A model generated the notes under the pieces. It was not told where the DNA came from. It ran no database searches and saw only the letters and a program-made list of their open reading frames with translations. Made by a program: the position numbers and the translations under genes. Source: Auxenochlorella pyrenoidosa (Eukaryota; Chlorophyta; Trebouxiophyceae; Chlorellales; Chlorellaceae). Taken from it: a stretch of 41,699 nucleotides of DNA. Of the stretch, positions 32,672 to 41,699 are shown one piece after another (positions within the stretch are counted from its first letter, which is position 1; each line of letters begins with the position of its first letter). The stretch is from assembly GCA_001430745.1 (NCBI GenBank), contig KQ482074.1, positions 263,884 to 305,582 on the forward strand, written 5' to 3'.

Positions 32672-33401
32672 TCAGGGCAGGGCGGCCTCAAGCGACAGGC
32701 GCGCCTCCTGCTGCGCCAAGATGTCCTGCAGCAGCCACAGCTCGGCGCCGCCCTCCTGCGAGGCGGCGTCCGCCACCAGCGAGCTGACAGCCGCCAGCGC
32801 GTCGGCCAGCTCGGCGCCGCCGCCGCCGCTGCTGCGCAGCACGAGGAAGGAGCCCAGCGCGGCGTGCGCGCCGCCCGCCAGCCACGCCTCCCACTCACTC
32901 GGCGCGCCGTGCACAGCGCAGGCGGCGGCACGCAGCAGGCGCAGCGAGGCGGCGTGCAGCTGGCGGCGGTGGTGCGAGGCGAGCGCCGCGCCTGCCGCGT
33001 CAGCTGCGTGGCGCGCAAGGCACAGCAGGCTCCAGACGTCGCCGCCCGGCTGCGCGGCGCATGCGCCGTACGCCCACACCGCATCCTCCTCAGAGCAGCT
33101 GCCTGCTGCGGACTGCTGCCGCAGGGCGGCTGCCAGCGGGCTTGCCAGGGGGGAGCTGCCCCGCTGGGCCAGGCGCTCCGCCAGGCGCCTCCTGGCGCGC
33201 GAGGCAGGGAGGAGAAGGCGGGTGTTGGGATGTGCTCTGGGGTCGGCACTGAGGCGGCAGGCCAGGGCAACGGGCTGCTCCAAAAACCACGTGCAAGATT
33301 GCAAGCCCCCCTCACATGAGTGAAGAGCATCCTGCCGCACCCTGGCGTAAGCAGCTGACTTCACGCAGGGCCAGGCGACCTGCCACCGCGGCAGTTGACA
33401 T
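32672..33401 (-). CDS. Small Ala/Leu-rich helical protein of unknown function
   Basis: Two exons, 33401-33316 and 33191-32672, separated by a 124-base intron whose phase regenerates a Met codon (AT|G), giving 201 residues. I do not recognise the family. The N-terminal 30 residues (MSTAAVAGRLALREVSCLRQ) carry few acids and could be a transit peptide. The rest is predicted to be almost all helix, rich in Ala, Leu, Arg and Ser: DVWSLLCLARHAADAAGAAL, then HRRQLHAASLRLLRAAACAV, then ELWLLQDILAQQEARLSLEA. The pattern could be ARM- or HEAT-like helical repeats. The frame has strong coding character with no homology support. Transcription diverges from the gene at 34146. Confidence 0.58.
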
Positions 33402-34145
33402 CACCTCACCGCTCGTCAACAGTGGGAGGGTCGCAGCAGCCCACAGAGGCGGAAACCTCCTCCAGAGAGCATCCTCCCGTCCCACAGGGTCCGGGCAGTG
33501 TCAGGCCTGCGGAAACAAGCAGGCAGCGGCACCGTTGCACCAAACGGGCACACGGGACGGGCGCCTTGTGCCGTCACTGCCACTACCCTGCTGCTCACGA
33601 GCCCGCGCCTTGCTTGCCTGCCCCCGAGCCATCGCCTTGAAGCTCCTTGGAGCGCGCCTTGAGCGGTGGGCAGCGCAAGCTGGAGGTGCCGCAACGGGGC
33701 AGCCGGCAAGGCCTACAGGCGCTCCCGGCAGCTGCAGACGCCATGCTGCGCCCTCAAGATATGGTAACAAACACTCTGCAGGTCTCCGGAACCATATTCT
33801 ACAAAACAAAACCCAGCATGCACAACGTGCCCTCTGGCCCTCCTTGGGCCTGCCAGCAGCTGCCGTCGCCATCAAAACATCAAAACTTTGGACCGATCAG
33901 TGGCGAGGGACTCTTAAGGGGCCCTGGAGTGGCAACCCTCTGCTGCTGCTGTGGGAAAGTCCCAGGCCAGTCTCAGCACTTGAAAGCTGATTGATGATCG
34001 AGAATTATCAATGCTTCACCTGACAAGGCTCCAGCAATGTGCCAAGCACCTCCACCAGACTGAGCAGCACTACCGCCTGGGCCGTTTTCACCACCACCAA
34101 ACATGCCATTGCTAGCTCTCTGCATGCAGGCCTCACCCTCAAAGG
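33402..34145. promoter_or_regulatory. Divergent intergenic region of 744 bases
   Basis: Separates two divergent genes and should hold both promoters. An AT-richer patch lies at about 33755-33810 and 33880-34010. No exon recognised. Confidence 0.45.
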
Positions 34146-35475
34146 ATGGAGGCAGCTGCAGGCGCGGCGCCTGCTGCTTCGTCGTCCGCACCATGGCCGC
34201 CGGCGCCTGCCCCGACGCCCGGGGCGGCGGCGGTGGCAGGCGCCGTGAAGGGCATGTTCACGGGCCTGGTGCTGGGCATGCTTTGGGGCTGCTACGAGGA
34301 GAAGAAGTTTGTGCTGCGCAACTGCCTCAAGGTGCGGCCAAGGCGGGGCGGCTGGGGCGCAGGGGCCCAGCGAGGCAGGCGAAGCAGGTCGGCAAGGCGC
34401 CCCGTCGTGCCCAGCGCCACGTTCAACCCACCTCCCCCTTCGGATGCGGGCACCCTCCAGCGGTGGCGTATTTGCCGAGCACCCAGGGGGACGCTGTGCA
34501 CCTGGCCCCTGGCCTGCAGGAGTACCACCTCAGGGAGCCGCCCATCCGCCTGTTCTCCGTCATGCGCCGCAGCGTGACCACAGCACCCGTGGTCGCCACC
34601 TTCATGGGCAAGCAGGCCGCCCTGCATGGCTGGTTGGGGGCTGCGGGAAGGCCTGCGTGACTGGCTTGCCGACAGAGGTGTCATGCAAGGCTGGCCTGTG
34701 CGTATGGAAGCCGCCAAGGGAGCGGCGCGCTGGAAGCAGGGGCGTGCAGAGGAGGGCGGCTGGGCGGCGGGGCTGTGCAGGCTTTGGGTCGGAGCAAGCT
34801 TGCGACGGCACGCCCTGCCGCGCAACCCTCGCCCTGTAGGCGTCCAATCTGGACTGCACGCCTGGTGGCGCCGCCGGCAGCCGGGGCCGCATGAGCGGCA
34901 GGGGCAGGGACAAGGCCGAGAACAGCAGCAGCAGCACCATGCAGAGCAGCACACTCAGCAGCAACAGCAGCAGCACCACCACCAGCAATGGACGGATGAG
35001 CAGGCGGCGGCGGCGGCGCAGGGGCCGGCCCAGCGGCCGTGGCTGCCGCCCGACAGGGCGCACCAGCCTGTGCTGGCAGGGGCTGCAGGGACAGCGGTGA
35101 GCCTGGGGCTGCCCCACTGGCTTGCTTGCCCCCCTAGCCCGGGTTTCGGCTGGGGGCCGCAGAGGGCCGCCAGCACCGCGGATGCAACCTGCCTGCGGGG
35201 GCCCAAGCACCTGCGCAAGCCGCGGCTCCAACACTCGCCACGACGACCCCACTTGTCGCCGCCCGCCACCCATGCAGGCGGGAGCGGTGCGGTCGCTGCT
35301 GGCAGAGGCAGCGCTGGCCATGCACCCGCTGCTGCACGCCCAGCGCTCGCTGGCTGCTGGCCTGGCTGCTGCGGGGCTGTTTGCGCTGGGAGGCGCTCTG
35401 GAGGAGGAGCAGCAGCGACAGCGGGGGCAGGCAGAGGCGTGGCGCGAGGCGCTGGGGGTGGCACGAGATGACTGA
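34146..35475 (+). CDS. Small membrane protein with Gln/His-rich loop, possibly PRAT/Tim17-like
   Basis: Four exons: 34146-34331, 34520-34607, 34840-35096, 35278-35475, giving 242 residues. Three hydrophobic stretches were seen. The first is AVKGMFTGLVLGMLWGCY (about 32-49) with GxxxG spacing; the second is SVTTAPVVATFMGVQSGLHA (about 79-98); the third is SLAAGLAAAGLFALGGALEE near the C-terminus. Gly-rich, GxxxG-bearing short helices with Arg before the second one recall the Tim17/Tim22/Tim23/OEP16 (PRAT) proteins of organelle membranes. The full PRAT signature was not found, so this is a suggestion only. Exon 3 encodes a low-complexity Gln/His tract at about 117-140, made by CAG/CAC codons. 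Intron 2 needs a GC donor (ATGG|GCAAGC), and its acceptor is TAG rather than CAG. Confidence 0.6.
34923..34991 (+). repeat. CAG/CAC codon run encoding Gln/His tract
   Basis: Repeated CAG and CAC triplets within exon 3 of the small membrane protein encode a Gln/His-rich loop. The run is in frame with the coding exon. Confidence 0.85.
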
Positions 35476-36570
35476 TCGTGCGCCCGATGCTCTTGAGCGC
35501 AGGCAGCGGGGAGCGCGCAGCGGTGTGCGCCGGACCACCCGTTATTGTGTGTGACGAAGATGCTTGCGTGCAGCTTAGCACTCAAGGATCTGCAGAGCGG
35601 GCTGCAAGGCTGGGGTCCTGTGCTGGCCAATGCCGCAAGGCCCGCCGGGTATGCGTGTTCTGCACCATCAGTCATGCTGTCCCAACCAGCACAGGCGACG
35701 CCCCAGCCGCGTCTCATCCGTTAGTGTGAGATCCAATGTGTTCAGGCCTAAAACATCACCAGATGATGGCAGGAAGGGGATGGGGAGGTTGAAGCGAGGT
35801 CGTGGACGTGTTTTGGGGTGCACCTGGCAGTTGGGGAGCAGGGCGGCAGGCGTTGCCACCCCAATAGGTCTTCATGCTGCTGCAGACATCCAAGTTCTGG
35901 TTCTGTTCGCGCTGTGCAGCCTCCATGTACCATCCGGGACATAGAAATAAAAGCCTGCCATTAGGTCCTAGCCCACACTGACAGATGGGGCACTGGGGGG
36001 AGTGTTCGATACGTCAGATGGGACGGCATGACACATGGTACGCTCCATGTGCATCACTGCCCCGTCTGCCTTCGGCATGCCAGCTTGCTTACTGGATCCA
36101 GCCATTTGGTGCCGGCACTGCCTGCTTGTGCTGCCAGCAACACCCTGCGTGCAGCCAGGCAAGGCTTACAGGTGGGAGCTCGGCGCAGAAAATGCAGGCG
36201 CGACGGGGAGAGAACAGGCGGTGCACAGTGCAGATGAGGGCGTAGGTGGGTGCACAACAGAGTTGTCACACTTGATGATCACAACAGCGGCTCAGTCAGT
36301 GGTTGGACAACTACTGAGGAGGGCGGCCAGCATGCAGGCATGGGTGGTGTACAGCGTAAGGGAAGGAAAGCCTCGGCTGGAGGGAGGCCAGGAGGGCACA
36401 AAACAGTGGCGTTGGGCAGGGCGCGGGTACATGGGCGCAGGAGAGCGTGGGTCAAAACGTTGTCAGGGCGTTCCTTGAATGACCAGACGAGCAGCGAGCC
36501 GCAAGTCACACGTTCGAAACCGCACGGGATGCACTAAAGGGGGGGGGGCCCGTCGCAGGCACACCCTCGG
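35476..36570. other. Convergent 3' regions, 1.1 kb
   Basis: Lies between stop codons of a + gene and a - gene. No exon recognised. The - strand poly(A) signal is at 36166-36170; no + strand TGTAA was found. A run of ten G spans 36539-36548. Confidence 0.5.
36166..36170 (-). terminator. TGTAA polyadenylation signal for the 36571-38859 gene
   Basis: TTACA on the + strand, about 400 bases beyond the stop codon at 36571 on the - strand. Confidence 0.4.
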
Positions 36571-38859
36571 CTACTGCCCGCTGCTGCCAGCCGCCGGCGG
36601 TGCCGCTGCGCCGCCTGCCGCCGCCGCCACCGGCGGCCTCCAGTTGCTGGTGTCGTAGTGCACCCAGCCGTCGTCGCCTCCCTCGCCGCCCTGCTGGGCC
36701 CACTCCTCGTCATCAAAGGAGTACGGGCCGCATGGCCAGAAGTCAGAGTTGGCAAACAGCTGCTGCCGCAGCAGCTGGAACTGGTCTGCAGCCGGGGGGG
36801 GGGGGGGACAGGGGGGTTCCGACAGCGTGAGGCAAGTGGGGTTTCACACTGGCGCGCACAAGCCTGGTAGGAGAGGGCTTCACAGCCGGCGCTGCCACGG
36901 GTGCTGCCCACTGGCCTGCTGGCGGCAGCCCTGCCGAGCGGCTCAAGGCGCAGCTTTCCAACCCACCGTCGTTGCGGCACTGCGGCAGCGCCTCCAGCGC
37001 CTTGGCATTCGCATCGTCCTGCCACGGGAGGAGCGGAGGGAGCACAGCATGGCGGCCTGACAGGTTGCGGCGTCCCAGCAACCAGCGCACCAGTGACCAC
37101 CGTCACCTGGCGCTGCTTGGCGGTGCTGCTGCCCAGCGTGCCTGTGAGGATGCCTCCACCCTCCCCTGGCCCACCCTGCTCCGCATGCCAGCAGCACCAC
37201 GTGCAGCGCCACAGCGCAGCACAGCAGGGGCCAGCGCGGCAGCCAGGAGGCGGGCCTTCAGGCGGGCATGCAGGCCAGCGGTGCCGGCGCCGGCGCGCGC
37301 GGACGGGCGCGCGCAGCACACCTGGGCGAAGCTGCCGTCGCCGGTGGCCTCGTGCTCCTCCTCCATGCGCGCCAGCACCGCGTCCAGGGCATACTCGGGC
37401 ACGCCCCCCTTGTCTGTGTACGCCTTGGTGGCGCTGCAGGGATGACAGAGGTGGGAAGGGTGAGGGAAAGTGGGCCCAGGCGTGGCGGAGCTCCAGGGTG
37501 GGGCTGCCTTGCGGGGCACCACGGGCACGGCCCCCCTTGTCCCAAAGGTCCAAAAGGAGAGGGTGTGGGGCGCGGAGCTTGCGGCCCCAGGGCGCTCACC
37601 CCCGGGCACATCACAACCCGGAGCGGAGCAGAAACCCGGAGCGGAGCAGAGCGGCACGGAGCGCAGCACAGCGCATCCGCTGTCACACCGCGACGCAGCG
37701 CGGTGCAGCACGGCACAGCGCAGCGCAGCACAGCTCCACACACAGGCGCAGCAGGGCCCCCACCCCTTGTCCAGCCCGGGCACGATGCCCATCATCTGGG
37801 CCACCATGCGCGGCTTGGGCAGCTGGCGCTGCCGCGCCAGGTACGCCGCCGTGGCCATGGCATTGGCAAAGCCCACAGCAAAGGGGCGCGCCACCTGCGG
37901 GGGGGCCAGCAGGGGGCGTGCGTCTGTACGGGGCCGGGAGGAGTGGCGGAGCGAGCCCATGGAAGCTGCCCCTCTTTGAGCATGGCCGCAGCGCTGGCGG
38001 CGCCGCCAGCTCGCCCTCCAACCCGGCACGCGCCGCTGGTGCCAAGCATGATGCAACGGCGCCCGGCAGGGAGGCCAGCAGCCTGCCACAACCCTGGGTG
38101 TCAATTTGTCTGTTGCTCGAGCCGCATGCCTGTCTGGCTGCCTGCCTGCCTGCCCGCGGCTGCGGCGCCCACCTCGACCCGCAGCTCTGGCGGCACATAG
38201 TCGAGCAGGTAGACCTCGGGGTCGTGCACCGGCAGGTCACCTGCAGGCAGGGGTTGCCCAGACGGGGCCGCGTGGGCACACACGAAGGGGCGTGGGCACA
38301 CACCCAGGTGCCAGGCAGCGCGGGCAGCGTTGCCATGTGCAGGGCGGCACGACGGGTGTGGGGAGCAAGGCGCGCAGGGCGAGGGCCAGGCCCAGCTCCT
38401 CTGGCGGCCCCACCGCGGCAGCCACACGCAGGGAACACGGCTTTTGCTTGGGTGGTACCCGCGTGGCTCACCCTGGAAGGCTGGCATCGAGTCCTGCACC
38501 ATCTCGGCGCTGCTAGCGGCTGTGCGCTCGAGCCGCAGCAGCATGCGCGGCGACAGGATGCCGCCCACGCACTGGTTGCACGTGCACGGCATGTCGCCAA
38601 GAAGCTGTCTCAGAAGATGTGCTGCTCTGCCTGTCGGCAGGTGCAGAGGGGCGACAGAGAGCAAGAGGCGGCAAGTGAGAACGGTGCACAGAAGCGGCGG
38701 CGGTGGCTGCAGGGGTCCCGACGGGAGACCCGTATCGGCGCGCTTCGTGGCCTCGAACCTGCAGTCTGCAGACCTCTTGGATGCCTGCACAGCGTCCGGC
38801 GCTCCAGCCACTAGTTGGCCCTTCAGCGAAGCGATCAAGCTTTCCCTGGGCTCGCCCAA
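36571..38859 (-). CDS. Protein with CxCxxC-GGILSPRM motif, N-terminus unresolved
   Basis: Exons: up to 38859-38472, then 38240-38173, 37894-37764, 37433-37322, 37018-36967, 36785-36571, with consistent phases. About 321 residues are open, but 38859 is only where the frame opens. There is no ATG upstream of the conserved part, so one or more 5' exons are missing from this model. Near the start is MPCTCNQCVGGILSPRMLLR, with a CxCxxC cluster that could bind metal. I recall a similar C.C.QC..GFLSPRM block in ankyrin-associated proteins of algae, plants and fungi, but the function is unknown to me. Next come helical segments (RPFAVGFANAMATAAYLARQ) and a C-terminus rich in aromatic and acidic residues (FWPCGPYSFDDEEWAQQ; DDGWVHYDTSNWRPP). 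The 5' end faces TRM13. Confidence 0.6.
36794..36807 (+). repeat. G14 homopolymer in an intron
   Basis: Fourteen G on the + strand, just upstream of the last exon of the - strand gene, so it is C14 in the pre-mRNA near the 3' splice site. Confidence 0.9.
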
Positions 38860-39142
38860 CCTTCCGATTCTACAAGGCTGCGTTGATGGCTTGTTGGATG
38901 CTGCCGCTATGAGACAAGCAAGTTTGTGGCGCCTGCTGCTTCGCTGGCCATGTCGTGCATGGAGCGCTTGCGCCCGTTGGCGTTGCAGACATTTGCATTC
39001 TCGTTCACATCAACCAGCTTCTCTCCGATCCTTCTGTCCCTCGCCACATGCTCCTTGCATGTTGGCTAGTGGGCCTGCTGTGTTCCTGAGCCCCTGCGCT
39101 GCCCAGTTTCGGACTCGTTGCATTGGGAATCGCATCAAGCAA

Positions 39143-41549
39143 ATGTCGGCGGTGCAAGCGCATCAGCAAGCAGGGCGGCAACCGCCCGCGGCAGCAGCAG
39201 CGGCGGCACGGGTGGCGCCTGCAGCAGAGGCGGGCCCTGCGCAAGGGCAGCCACAGGGGCAGAAGCAGAAGGAGAAGAAGGACAAGCAGAAGAAGGAGCA
39301 GCCAGGAGATGAGCGGCCGCCAGGGAAGTGCCACTATTACCTGCAGAACAAGCGACGCCACTGCAAGTTTGACGCCGTGCCAGGCAAGCATCGTGCCCCC
39401 AGCCCAGCTGCACTGCGTCGATGCTGCCTGCTCCTGAGTTGGGGCACGCGACTTTGTTGTTTTGTGAGTTTTGCATGCAAAGGGCTCAGGCCTGGGGCCC
39501 CGTCCGTGCCCATGGAGGGCTGCCGCCCCGCGCTGCATGCCAGCAGGCGGCCGGTCCGAGCTCAGCATGGTCACACGCTTGCACGGTGCGCAACCGCATG
39601 TGTCTCGCCCAACTGGCCGCACTGCTTGCGTCGCGGCGCCGCTGCGCGCGCCTCCCCCCCTGCAGGCAAGCGCTTCTGCGGCAACCACATGTTTGAGGGC
39701 GAGGGGACGGGCCCGCGCCGCGTGCCCTGCCCCTGGGACCCCCGCGCCGGCCACACGGTGCTGGAGAGCGAGCTGGAGAAGCACAAGTTCAAGTGCCCCG
39801 GCTACCTGCAGGCAAGTCCAAGCGCCTCGGGTTGACCGTAGGGACGCGCAGCGCCTCGCTGCTGCCCTGCCCCGCCTGGGGCTGGGCGCTGGGTGCACCC
39901 GCTGTTTGGCGCTGCTTGCGGGCGAGCGCTGCTTACGAGCGCAGCAGCAGGGGCACGTCTCGGCCGTGGGCACCGACCACGTCCACGACGCCTGAGCTGC
40001 TGGAGCTCCAGGCCTGGCTCGCATGCGCCTTGCCCCCGCCCTCGCCCCTCACCCACTGCCCCGCCCTCCCCACCGCCGCTGTGCCTGCAGGCCCAGGCGA
40101 AGAAGGCGCAGCCATACTATGCCGAGGACATCAACGCCGGGCCCGCGCATGCAGCAGTGGTGTGGCCGCCGGAGTTGTTGCCAGTCGGCGCGGCAAGCAC
40201 TCAGGCCGGCAGTAGCTCGGCAGGGCAGCTAGCGACTGAGAGCCAGCGACATGGCCAGCAGCAGCAGCAGCAGCAGGAGCAGCAGCAGGAGCAGCAGCAG
40301 GACCAGCAGCAGCGCACTGGCCCAAAGGGGCATGCTGCCACGCAGGCTGCCTTCGCTGCGTCGCTGGGGGAGGAGCGGTTTGAGGAGCTGGTGCGGCGGG
40401 TGGAGGCCGCGTGCGAGCAGGTGGGTGCAGCCGCGCGCTCCGCCGCCTGCAGTGTGGTGCCTTCCGCGCATGAAAAAGGCATGATTCTCGGTGTGCTCTA
40501 TCTGCTGCACGGCACTGCCTCCTTGGCGTTGCTCTGCTCGCCGATGTTGTATTCCATGGCGCGGCGAGAGCGTGCCCACCTGCCTGCCTACGCGCCCGCC
40601 TGCCTGGCCGCCTGTCTGCACAACTCGTGGGGCTGGTGATGACTCCAGTGTTTGTCCGTACCATCCGACGATCCTCTGACGATCAAAGCACAGTGGAATC
40701 TCGTTAGCCTGAGGCCCCTCCTCGCCCGCCCTGTTGCCCGCGCACGTGCCACTTCTCGCACAGAACCCACGAAGCGCTGCTGCTGCTGCTGTTGCTGCTG
40801 CTGCGTACCCCAGCGTGCTTGGGACTCTTTTCTCAACTCCCCCTTCCCTCCCTCCCTGCTCCCCCAAACAGATCTGCGAGCCCGAGCCGCTCTCCGTGCT
40901 GGTCCCGCCTGCCGCCGAGCCGCTGCTGCTGCCAGAGTCGGCCACCGAGCACCGCCCCTTCTCGCTCAAGCACGCGCAGCAGCAGGCATCAATCGTGGGC
41001 AACATGCAGGCGCGCGGCCTGGGGAGGGGCCAGGGGCAGGGCCTGGGGCTGGAAGGGGCTGGGGATGATTAGCAGCGGCCAGACCGCGCGCCGCTCTGCC
41101 CGCCCCGCGCGCCCGCCCCGCGCGGCGCGCCGCATGCCGGTCGTCAACCCCTGTGCCCCTCTCCGCGCCCTACTGCTGCCGCAGGCCCGTGGGCTGCTGC
41201 AGGACGTTGGGCAGGTGACGTATGTCGAGTACGGCGCCGGCAAGGGCTACCTCAGGTGCGCCCGCAAGGACGCTCTTGCAGGCCTGCATTTCAGACCACG
41301 CTCATGGGGGCCCCACCTGGGCAACCTGTAAGCCGGCTCGCAGGGCTGTGCACCGTCCTGCGCCCAGCGCTGGATGCGCCCAGAGATGAGCCGGCCAAGC
41401 TGCTTGCCCAGCTGCCTGCCCCTGCGCCGGCTGGCCTGACTGGTGTGCGCGGGCCTGCCGCCCTGGCGCAGCGAGATGCTGGCCTCATGCGCCGGTGCGC
41501 GCAAGCTGGTGGTCATGGATGTGCGGGGCTTCAAGCACAAGGCCGACAG
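39143..41549 (+). CDS. TRM13: tRNA 2'-O-methyltransferase TRM13 (truncated by window end)
   Basis: Six exons seen: 39143-39383, 39666-39811, 40091-40420, 40872-41009, 41185-41255, 41472-41549; the rest lies beyond the edge. TRM13 methylates the 2'-OH of nucleotide 4 in the acceptor stem of certain tRNAs. Residues 63-88 form the family's CCCH zinc finger (CHYYLQNKRRHC, then KRFCGNH). Residues 102-124 form a U11-48K type CHHC finger (C102, H110, H120, C124). After a Gln-rich insert come HAQQQASIVGNM and the AdoMet motif I EYGAGKGYLS (about 300-309), then LVVMDVRGFKHKADR. A basic low-complexity leader precedes the fingers. Introns 1, 2 and 4 use GC donors (CCAG|GCAAGC, CAG|GCAAGT, CAG|GCGCGC); the third is the least sure. 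The gene diverges from the CxCxxC gene. Confidence 0.92.
40258..40316 (+). repeat. CAG/GAG codon run encoding poly-Gln/Glu in TRM13
   Basis: An almost uninterrupted run of CAG codons with a few GAG and GAC gives a Gln-rich linker between the zinc fingers and the methyltransferase domain. It is likely to vary in length between strains. Confidence 0.85.
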
Positions 41550-41699
41550 GTGGGCTGAGCCAGGCTCCTCCTTGCTGCCTGCAGGGCCCTGCCGGCGCGC
41601 CAAGTGTCAGCATTCTTGCACCGCGCAGCCTGGGCCGTGGCTGGGTGCCCCGCCCTTCTTGCTTCCCTGTGCCAGCCCCCCCCCCCACACACACACACC

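Noticed and set aside
32076..33323. Long + strand open frame (415 residues)
   Set aside because: Most of it is the antisense of the helical protein gene on the - strand. Only its first 90 residues are independent, and these are covered by the tandem repeat finding.
36901..38814. Long + strand open frame (637 residues)
   Set aside because: It is the reverse complement of the CxCxxC gene's exons and introns. The composition is GC-driven and it contains no recognisable domain.
41684..41699. CA dinucleotide run at the window end
   Set aside because: A simple repeat inside the next TRM13 intron; too short and cut by the window edge to interpret.

Overview
The window looks like nuclear DNA of a green alga, probably Chlorella-like (core Trebouxiophyceae). 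The reasons are very high GC, many short introns (mostly 100-250 bases) in almost every gene, TGTAA-type polyadenylation signals downstream of stop codons, a plant-lineage-specific domain (TIGR01589), and a CTR copper transporter with the Cys/Met-rich ectodomain known from green algae. It contains no prokaryotic operons, CRISPR array, rRNA or transposon. All gene models below were spliced by eye. A junction was accepted only where splice sites, reading phase and protein similarity (or uninterrupted coding sense) agreed.

Layout: (1) 1-434, + strand: the last exon of a SPO11/topoisomerase VI-A gene. (2) 1207-2204, +: a small TIGR01589 plant-domain gene with an apparent one-base deletion, followed by a long pyrimidine-rich stretch. 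(3) 3892-8485, -: a 721-residue CTR copper transporter. (4) 8922-10699, +: an IMPACT/YigZ family protein that diverges from CTR. (5) 11135-13580, -: SLBP, the histone mRNA stem-loop binding protein. (6) 14191-17045, -: a U-box protein. (7) 18281-21421, -: a long coiled-coil protein of trichohyalin-plectin-homology (ciliary) type. (8) 21811-25041, +: a single-pass membrane protein with NPF motifs. (9) 25556-28075 and 29364-31589, +: a tandem pair of secreted Cys-rich proteins. (10) 32672-33401, -: a small helical protein. (11) 34146-35475, +: a small membrane protein with a Gln/His-rich loop. (12) 36571-38859, -: a protein with a CxCxxC...SPRM motif. (13) 39143 to the window edge, +: TRM13 tRNA 2'-O-methyltransferase, truncated.

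The genes do not form one pathway. Themes that stand out are the cell surface (copper uptake, two secreted Cys-rich paralogues, an NPF-motif membrane protein), RNA biology (SLBP, TRM13), and genes whose families are tied to meiosis or endoreduplication (SPO11/TOP6A) and cilia (TPH coiled coil). The most notable genome-scale signal is an unusually high share of GC-AG introns, about 12 of roughly 80 modelled, most with the AG|GCAAG-type donor. No convincing new multi-gene system was found. The best candidates for undescribed biology are the duplicated secreted Cys-rich family, the NPF-bearing membrane protein and the ciliary-type coiled coil.
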